NCBI GenBank assembly: GCA_034696485.1
Contig: JAQIWT010000221.1
Span: forward strand, 1 to 27,653
DNA from: Isohypsibius dastychi
Taxonomy: Eukaryota > Tardigrada > Eutardigrada > Parachela > Isohypsibiidae
DNA: 27,653 bases
Direction of reading: 5' to 3'
Shown here: positions 22,251-27,653 of the stretch, piece by piece
Layout: each line of letters begins with the position of its first letter
Numbering within the stretch: the stretch's first letter is position 1
Position numbers and translations under genes: made by a program
Notes under the pieces: generated by a model
Databases searched by the model: none
What the model saw: the letters and a program-made list of their open reading frames with translations, nothing else
What the model was told of the DNA's origin: nothing

Positions 22251-22258
22251 AATATAAG
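22251..22258 (+). promoter_or_regulatory. TATA-like box of the small Gly/His-rich gene
   Basis: AATATAAG lies about 55-60 bp upstream of the ATG, at the spacing expected for a core promoter with a short 5' UTR. Confidence 0.5.
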
Positions 22259-22311
22259 TTCGTGTCTTCCTGATTGGCATTACTGTGCTTCTCAAGAAAA
22301 CTTATTCGAAA

Positions 22312-22607
22312 ATGAATTTCTTCGCGCTGTGTCTCTCAGTTTTCGTGGGATTATTCGCCATTGTTTCCAATGTGGAAAATCGTAAGCAGAATCGCACAAG
22401 TTTTTCTGCGTCAGTTTATGTATAAATTCAATTTCAGCTGGAGTAATGGCATACTGGGGAAATGACTACGGTGGGGGACACCATTATGGAGGAGGTGGAA
22501 ATTATTATGGTGGTGGAAATGGTTATGGAAACAATTATGGCCACCATCGCCGTCACCACGGACGTGGACGTGGACATCGTCATGGTGGACATCGCAATTA
22601 TTGGTAA
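22312..22607 (+). CDS. Small secreted Gly/His/Tyr/Arg-rich peptide precursor
   Basis: Two exons, 22312-22381 and 22438-22607, 79 aa. The N-terminus (MNFFALCLSVFVGLFAIVSN) is a clear signal peptide. The mature part runs from about residue 24 and has YGGG-type repeats (HHYGGGGNYYGGGNGYG), then a basic His/Arg/Gly tail (HHRRHHGRGRGHRHGG) ending NYW and TAA. There are no cysteines outside the leader. Families with this composition include short Gly/Tyr-rich cuticle peptides and antimicrobial peptides of nematodes and arthropods; clustered histidines could bind metal ions. None of these roles is shown. The intron position near the leader and the upstream TATA-like box resemble the larger glycine-rich gene at 17562-18244. 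Confidence 0.82.
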
Positions 22608-22814
22608 ACGACGAGAACCAAGACAGTTCACTCTTAGTTCTGATCCTGAATATTTTTGTGCGATGAATTTGGTACCTATGCTGTAAGTTGGTTCTGGTAA
22701 ATGTCTATAAATGCTCATTGTTCTATTTGGAACATTACACTGATTTGTTTCGGAAGCACGGATAAATAAGATTTTCTGCTTACTAGTTACTACCGTTCGG
22801 CTCGATGTCTCGTT

Positions 22815-22867
22815 TAGCATTAGCATCCTGGGCTTGCACACTGTGCAAGCCCAGGATGCTAATGCTA
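22815..22867. repeat. Perfect palindrome, 26-bp arms, 1-base spacer
   Basis: The left arm 22815-22840 starts tagcattagcatcctgggct, and the right arm 22842-22867 is its exact reverse complement around a single C. The transcript would fold into a perfect 26-bp hairpin. It lies about 210 bp past the stop codon of the small Gly/His-rich gene. Confidence 0.95.
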
Positions 22868-23351
22868 TGCACACAGCTTACCGTACAGGACAGGGGTATG
22901 GATGCAATGAAATATCTAACCTGAAATGTCACACATGACATATGTACCGCCAAAAACTAGCGCAAGTAGTACCCCTTACGGGGTTACGGGGATAGTGCAA
23001 CTGCAACAAGCTCCTCAAGAAAGGTTCTTGTACCGCCTATCTGATGTTCCCGAAGTCCAAATCTTTCTCCTTAAAGAGCTGGATATGCGGTGGGTCCTCC
23101 GAGAAACGAAAAGTTGTATGTACATGAATTTGAGCTAAAAGATCATTTTCAGTCTTGTTGGCTATCCACCAGTCCAAAGCCCTAATTATTCGGAGTAGAA
23201 AAAGGATATAAACTGAATTTCCGCGGACTTTGAAACATCTTCGTTACCGGATCGCCATCGAGTTCGAACGCGGTATCACCGTATGGGTTTCGGAAGCTTT
23301 GTCGTCAGCTCTAGATTTTAAACAAAACTTTGATGACCATGTTGTTAGATA

Positions 23352-23357
23352 TTTATT
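23352..23357 (-). terminator. Poly(A) signal AATAAA for troponin I
   Basis: TTTATT on the plus strand reads AATAAA on the minus strand, about 70 bases past the troponin I TGA. Confidence 0.6.
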
Positions 23358-23425
23358 TCTCAGCTTGTTTTGTTTGAATCGTTGTTATCATGTACTAGTA
23401 GGAGTTGGAGTGAATAACTGATGCT

Positions 23426-24321
23426 TCAATTTTCGCTGATCGTGCTACTCAAACGTGTATAGACCGGAATATCGGTCAGCGCAAATTTATTGATTCCCGT
23501 CGTTCGCAGACTGTCTCGATATCGTAGTGAGGACTGTCCTGGACTTTTTTCCGGCTTCGTGAACCTGAAACACAAAAAAAAGATGCCTGTTCTATAAGAC
23601 TCACAGAAAACATCATAAAGATCCAGCGTCACCTGCTGTCGAATTTCGGTACTTCCCGAAGTGATGGCCGAACAAACTTCCCTTTGAGCTCGTTTACTTG
23701 GATGATCAGTTCGTTGAGCTAAAAATCTGTATTACCTGACTTGAATTAAAATGGTTTATTATGCACCTTATAATCTCTCGCTCGAACTTTGACTTCCAAG
23801 TCATACTTCGTCTCTTCCAGACCCACGATGCGTTCATGGTACTTTTTGCAGATCTGAATCAGTTCTTTTTCATCTATGACGTGCCCGTGCTCGTTTGTTC
23901 CGATTCGTTGTTCCAGGATCTGTAAACGTTCTCGGTTCTTTCGCTCATTTTCCGCTTGAATACTCTTGTTGAACGACGTTTTCAGCAACATCTAAAAATT
24001 TGGTGTTCAGCGGGATTAAGTCACCCAGGCCAAATGATGGCTACAATACTGATGAGGCAATGACAATTTACTGACTCGAAGCTTTTCTTTACGCTCGGGA
24101 TTCATGAAGCCTTTTTTATCCCCGTTAAGGTGACGTTTGCTCTCCAATCTTTTTCTTTCCAGCATTGCGTTGATACGCTCTCGGACTTCCTGCATTTTTT
24201 CCAGCCGTGTTTCTGTCTGAAAACGCGGTTGGTTACAAAGACCGTCAACCGTAAAGGACTGCAAAACAGTAAATTGTCATCTCACCCTTTCCACTGCTTT
24301 GAGCTTTCGTGACGGTGGCAT
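23426..24321 (-). CDS. Troponin I
   Basis: Exons: 24321-24286, 24216-24076, 23991-23767, 23718-23633, 23564-23426; 208 aa, the usual invertebrate length. Troponin I is the inhibitory subunit of the thin-filament calcium switch in striated muscle. Landmarks in order: a charged N-terminal helix; KKGFMNPERKEKLR (family KKGFMTPERKKKLR); a long coiled-coil IT-arm segment with ICKKYHERIVGLEETKYDLE and VRARDYK; the actin-binding/inhibitory stretch QVNELKGKFVRPSLREVPKF; and a C-terminal mobile segment (RDSLRTTGINKFALTD). Exon 2 uses the acceptor at 24217 because the nearer one would leave a 27-bp intron. I see no duplicated, mutually exclusive exons as in fly wupA, so this gene may make one isoform. 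Frame and phases are intact throughout. Confidence 0.93.
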
Positions 24322-25368
24322 CTTTTACAACAGAAAGTTTGACACCAGATTGAAATACTTGGAATATTACTAGGATATCTGGATACTAATAGAAGCGCCA
24401 GTCTCGAATCTCGGTGGATGGAACCATAGTTTACCAAGACTAAGTCCTAAGTTTCTGCAGACGGCTCAAAGATGAAGATTACTTGAACATGTGGAGCTCA
24501 GGATGTTCTTTGCATCTGCGGCAAGACGCTTTTGGTGTGTATCAGTAAACATATTCCATGTGGCAAACTCATGGGTGCTTGTCTGCTCGCTTGCTTTTGT
24601 ATAAATGTTTGCAGGAAACACAAAAACACATGTGTGAGAAGAGATCACAACTGCCACCCAAACGTCAACATCGGACGTGTGCTGCATAAACCCCAAGAAC
24701 CACATCAGTTGTTAGAGGAACCGAAATCCGACTGTAACTTCAATACACAAGTTTCTGGTGTCTAAGGTTTTTTCTCGAATGGGAAATAAATGCATCAGAG
24801 TTTCCGTTAGATCCAAACAGTTAAAGTTGAGGTACAAGAAGTTGAAGCTGCTTACCAGGCCTTGCTTTTCATGACCCACCGTAGAATATGTTCAGCAGGC
24901 TTACTATGGTATACCTTAATCAAGTACAACCCAGCTCAGACGAGTCCTGTCTGAATCAAGAAAGCTGACTTTTTCTGACTTTGGTTTTTCCAACCTTTGT
25001 TAGTCAAGCGGTCAAGGACCGGGAAAAGCCCAATCCATTCAGATTGACCAACCAACTTCAAGGAAACTGATAAAAGTTAACCAGAGGCGCGGCCAACCAG
25101 TCATTTTGAAGCCCAAGTTTCAGGCAACTGGCGCTAATTAAAAAAGATTGTGGAAACCGATCAAGCACGAGAAAAGCTTTTACAAAACGTTCAATTTACA
25201 TTTTCTATCAACATAAGCTACAGTTAACTGACTTTGACCAATGAAGTCTGCGGCACCTGATCACGCAGGGATAAAACTACTCCGATGAGAGATTACAAAA
25301 CCTTCCTCAGAAAAACCAGCGATCATTTCTGAAACAGGTGTTACAAAAACTTGGAAAGGCCAGACCAT

Positions 25369-25656
25369 TTACGTTTTTGGTATCCACAATTGTTTTGTTT
25401 CAAGGACTTGACAATACTGCCCAGTTAAGGTGAAATCTGGGATAATTATGCTTTTATAATTCTGCTGGGATGTGATCCTGAAAAACAGCTTTGTTGTGCG
25501 CAACAAAAAGCGTGTGGCAATATTCTTATGCAGCCCTACCACTCTCCCCGTGTGCAAGTAGGTCATTAGCCACCAGTCATTAACCGACGCAGGTTTGTAT
25601 TGGGAGGAAATCACCCAAGCAGAAAGCCACATCAAAGGGAAGAACAACAAGAGCAT
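25369..25656 (-). CDS. Possible small secreted protein, unknown
   Basis: An open frame of 95 aa starts at an ATG with a hydrophobic leader (MLLLFFPLMWLSAWVISS), which looks like a cleavable signal peptide. The remainder (KPASVNDWWLMTYL, then a basic stretch, ending LWIPKT) matches no family I recognise. A splice-like pair, GTAGGG and TTTTTCAG, lies inside, but removing it would end the protein early. No poly(A) signal or promoter element is evident. It may be a chance frame in intergenic DNA. Confidence 0.2.
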   Translation of the reverse strand: MLLLFFPLMWLSAWVISSQYKPASVNDWWLMTYLHTGRVVGLHKNIATRFLLRTTKLFFRITSQQNYKSIIIPDFTLTGQYCQVLETKQLWIPKT

Positions 25657-25883
25657 ACGAACCAAGTCACAATAAAAACAAAACGTCTATAAATTCATTA
25701 CCCATTAGAGTCAGCTAACCTTTGCCCAATATTGCCCGGTTCTTTGTTTTCATTTTCTCACGCTTGAACGTTCTGTTCCCCATTCCTCTGTAGAACTTGA
25801 TTGTCATTTCATTGTAGGTTGTTTGCAATTTGTCCCAAATCTGGTTATACCTTTTTGTTATTTGAATTGCAGAAAGTTGACAC

Positions 25884-25959
25884 GAACTTGATAGATTTCC
25901 CAAAACTTGGTTAGTTTACCAAAACTCGATCGGTTTGCCGAAACTTAGTAGATTTATCA
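25884..25959. repeat. Four-copy degenerate 19-bp tandem repeat
   Basis: Four head-to-tail 19-base units start at 25884, 25903, 25922 and 25941. An example is AAACTTGGTTAGTTTACCA; the shared pattern is AACTyrrT..rTTTrcCA. Units differ at several positions but keep exact 19-base phasing. Confidence 0.75.
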
Positions 25960-26583
25960 ATTCACGATTGTTTTCTGCAAAGGATGGGGGAATTTGTCGG
26001 ACCTGGGAAGTTCGCCACACAGAAAACTACGTTTCGGTACGTGACAATATGACAGACCGCACGATACAGAAGTTCGGAAATCAGTACCAATCCGATTATC
26101 TCCACTTGGATATCAATCTTGATGAATCGATTACGAACAATAGTGGAAGCGGGATTTGAGCGAGTTAGCATTTTTGACACCACAGAAGTGTGAACTTTGA
26201 CAACTTATCGGCCACTTGATCACACCTATTGCGGATTTATTCGTTTGTTTCTCGCAGCATCATCGGATCACCCATGATATGAAACGGAAAACGATGAAGC
26301 GGTGTATGCCCGGTCAGGAGCTGGCAACTGCGTCGTAGAAACCCTGCTCGCGTTACTCACTCGCTCTTTCCGCGCATTAACTGCTAATTCATGAGCCGAC
26401 AAGCTCTTCCGTGATAAACGTAAAAAATACTAACGTGTCCAACAAGACACTGACCCTCCTCCGCAGTTTCGTGTCATCAATAACACGATCGAATCTTTTA
26501 AATCACATCAAACTATAATTGATGCTTCCATTTTCGTTCCATAGTCAACCTCTGTGATCGTAGATCAAGACTGATTTTTGAGA

Positions 26584-27184
26584 ATGTCTTCTTCATTCCT
26601 AATATGGGTGGTCGTATTAGCGATGAGCGTTTCCAGTGCGGTAAGATTTTGTTGGACTGGAGTTTTACGAGTGTTCACAATTATTTAACGCAGAAAATAC
26701 CACAAAAGAATTTGCCGATTTCGGGGGCGAATAAAGCACTGCCGCCAATTCGCGCTTTGTTCTTGAAATTCGGAATCTTGCCTAGATTCAGAGAGCCGAA
26801 CCAACCCTACTATCCACGTATCAACACATCCAATGGACCCACACCGCAAATCCCACCGGTTTGGGAGGCCTTACGTGTATTGAAGGGAGAAAAATCAATG
26901 AATGATCCGTATCCTGATTATGAATCGGTACCGTCGGATCTTGCATTCGATTGTCAGGATGTCTCCCAGTCGGGCTACTACGCTGATGTCGCCACCGGCT
27001 GCCAGGTGTTTCACCGCTGTGACGTGGAAGGTGGAAGGACATCGCAGTTGTGTCCAAAAAGACTGGTAAGATGAATAAACACTGAATGGTAGTGGGTTAC
27101 AATCACGAAGCGTAACCTTTCCTTGCAGATATTCAATCAAATAACTCTGGTTTGCGATTGGTGGTACAACATTGATTGTCCTAG
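26584..27184 (+). CDS. CPAP1-like chitin-binding protein, 3' end not in view
   Basis: Exons: 26584-26640, 26694-27065, 27129-27184, with a good donor (GTAAGT) after the last, so the gene continues to the right. Exon 1 encodes a signal peptide (MSSSFLIWVVVLAMSVSSA). A Pro-rich stretch follows, with FREPNQPYYPR and GPTPQIPPVWEALRVLK. Then comes one peritrophin-A (CBM14) chitin-binding domain: FDCQDVSQSGYYADVATGC, QVFHRC, IFNQITLVCDWWYNIDC. The YYADVATGCQVFHRC and CDWWYNIDC motifs are classic for CPAP1 proteins, closer to the arthropod consensus than in the 19252-21105 gene. The protein should be secreted and bind cuticular chitin. At least 161 residues are encoded here; any further exon lies in 27185-27653 or beyond. 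Confidence 0.87.
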
Positions 27185-27653
27185 GTAAGTCGGAGCCTAA
27201 GTTAGTACTCATGCTTTCATTAAGTCGAGATGTTTCCAAATTGGACTAAATGAAAACGAAGGGGGGGGGGGGGGGGGGGGGGAAAAAAAATGATTTAAAA
27301 ACTTCTTTTCAAAATTATGATTTTGAAGTTAATCAGTTTGTGGAGCTATGGAGACTGAGTGCGCTGCTCCTCGCCAGCACTCTGGCTTTATTGTGTAGAC
27401 AAAGTACGTCGGAGCATGAACTCCAATAGTCCTTGCTGTAGCAGCTAGTAACAGCTGGTTACAAGATTGGATGTGGTCTTAATGGATGACGGTGGGCAGA
27501 TTGGCAACAAGCGCCAGTAGAAAGTTTATTTATTTGACGGGTTCATCGTGTTCATGAGCACTTCTTTAGTATCTCTGTGAATAACCACTTTTACTCCGGT
27601 AGATCAGAGAAATTCCGAGACTACTCAAATGCACGATTATCGGAGCCATCATG
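27185..27653. other. Probable intron of the CPAP1-like gene
   Basis: Follows a strong splice donor, and no further exon with a family motif is recognised before the window ends. It contains a 22-G/8-A homopolymer. Confidence 0.45.
27261..27290. repeat. Homopolymer G22 followed by A8
   Basis: Twenty-two consecutive G residues then eight A, inside the presumed intron. It could form G-quadruplex structure, and its assembled length is unreliable. Confidence 0.9.

Larger units (their letters stand above)
21106..22311. other. Intergenic, no gene recognised
   Basis: Between the CPAP1-like gene and the small Gly/His-rich gene. It contains an imperfect hairpin (21380-21433), an AATAAA (21617-21622), a nine-G run (21783-21791) and, at its right end, the promoter of the next gene. 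Reading frames here lack family or splice support. Confidence 0.45.
22608..23425. other. Convergent intergenic region
   Basis: Between the small Gly/His-rich gene (+) and the end of troponin I (-). It holds a perfect palindrome (22815-22867) and the troponin I poly(A) signal. A 70-codon plus-strand frame at 22926-23138 has no recognised motif, signal peptide or splice sites and is not called. Confidence 0.45.
24322..26583. other. Long intergenic region, no certain gene
   Basis: About 2.3 kb between troponin I and the second CPAP1-like gene, including the upstream regions of both. It contains one weak small secreted-protein candidate (25369-25656, minus) and a four-copy 19-bp tandem repeat (25884-25959). 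Other reading frames have no motif or splice support. Confidence 0.45.

Noticed and set aside
22926-23138. 70-codon plus-strand frame
   Set aside because: No signal peptide, no known motif, no splice sites and no promoter element; compatible with chance.
24217-24285. Alternative troponin I exon 2 start at 24258
   Set aside because: It would leave an intron of only 27 bp and add residues unlike the family. The acceptor at 24217 gives a normal 69-bp intron.

Overview
The window is animal genomic DNA. Genes are split by many short GT-AG introns, mostly about 50-110 bp, and protein families place it in a moulting animal (Ecdysozoa): an invertebrate-type troponin I, two CPAP1-like chitin-binding cuticle proteins, glycine-rich secreted proteins, an ImpL2/ZIG-like secreted Ig protein, a neprilysin-like peptidase and an aminopeptidase N. 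Small introns and dense packing fit a compact panarthropod genome. A tardigrade is my best guess, but this is inference and no single gene proves it.

Layout. 1-1587: no gene found; simple repeats, a hairpin and a 0.58 kb foldback element. 1588-5332 (-): M13 neprilysin-like peptidase, 11 exons, one place where the frame does not hold. 6132-7585 (+): secreted two-Ig protein, 5 exons, head-to-head with the peptidase. 8522-12247 (-): M1 aminopeptidase N, 16 exons, tail-to-tail with the Ig gene. 13085-15676 (-): natriuretic-peptide-receptor-like ectodomain with one membrane segment and a short tail, no kinase or cyclase domain, one unresolved exon. Its first intron holds a foldback element. 15677-17561: no gene found; contains a 0.52 kb TIR element in a TA context. 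17562-18244 (-): glycine-rich secreted protein. 19252-21105 (+): CPAP1-like chitin-binding protein with a long Ser/Thr-rich tail. 22312-22607 (+): small Gly/His/Tyr/Arg-rich secreted peptide, followed by a perfect 26-bp-arm palindrome. 23426-24321 (-): troponin I, 5 exons, complete. 26584 to the right edge (+): a second CPAP1-like gene, incomplete here.

The left half (1.6-15.7 kb) groups four extracellular proteins whose relatives remove or sequester signalling peptides: two ectopeptidases, a possible clearance-type receptor and an ImpL2-like binding protein. The right half groups cuticle or body-surface proteins plus one muscle gene. Exon models were built by hand from splice signals, phase and family motifs, and none has transcript support.
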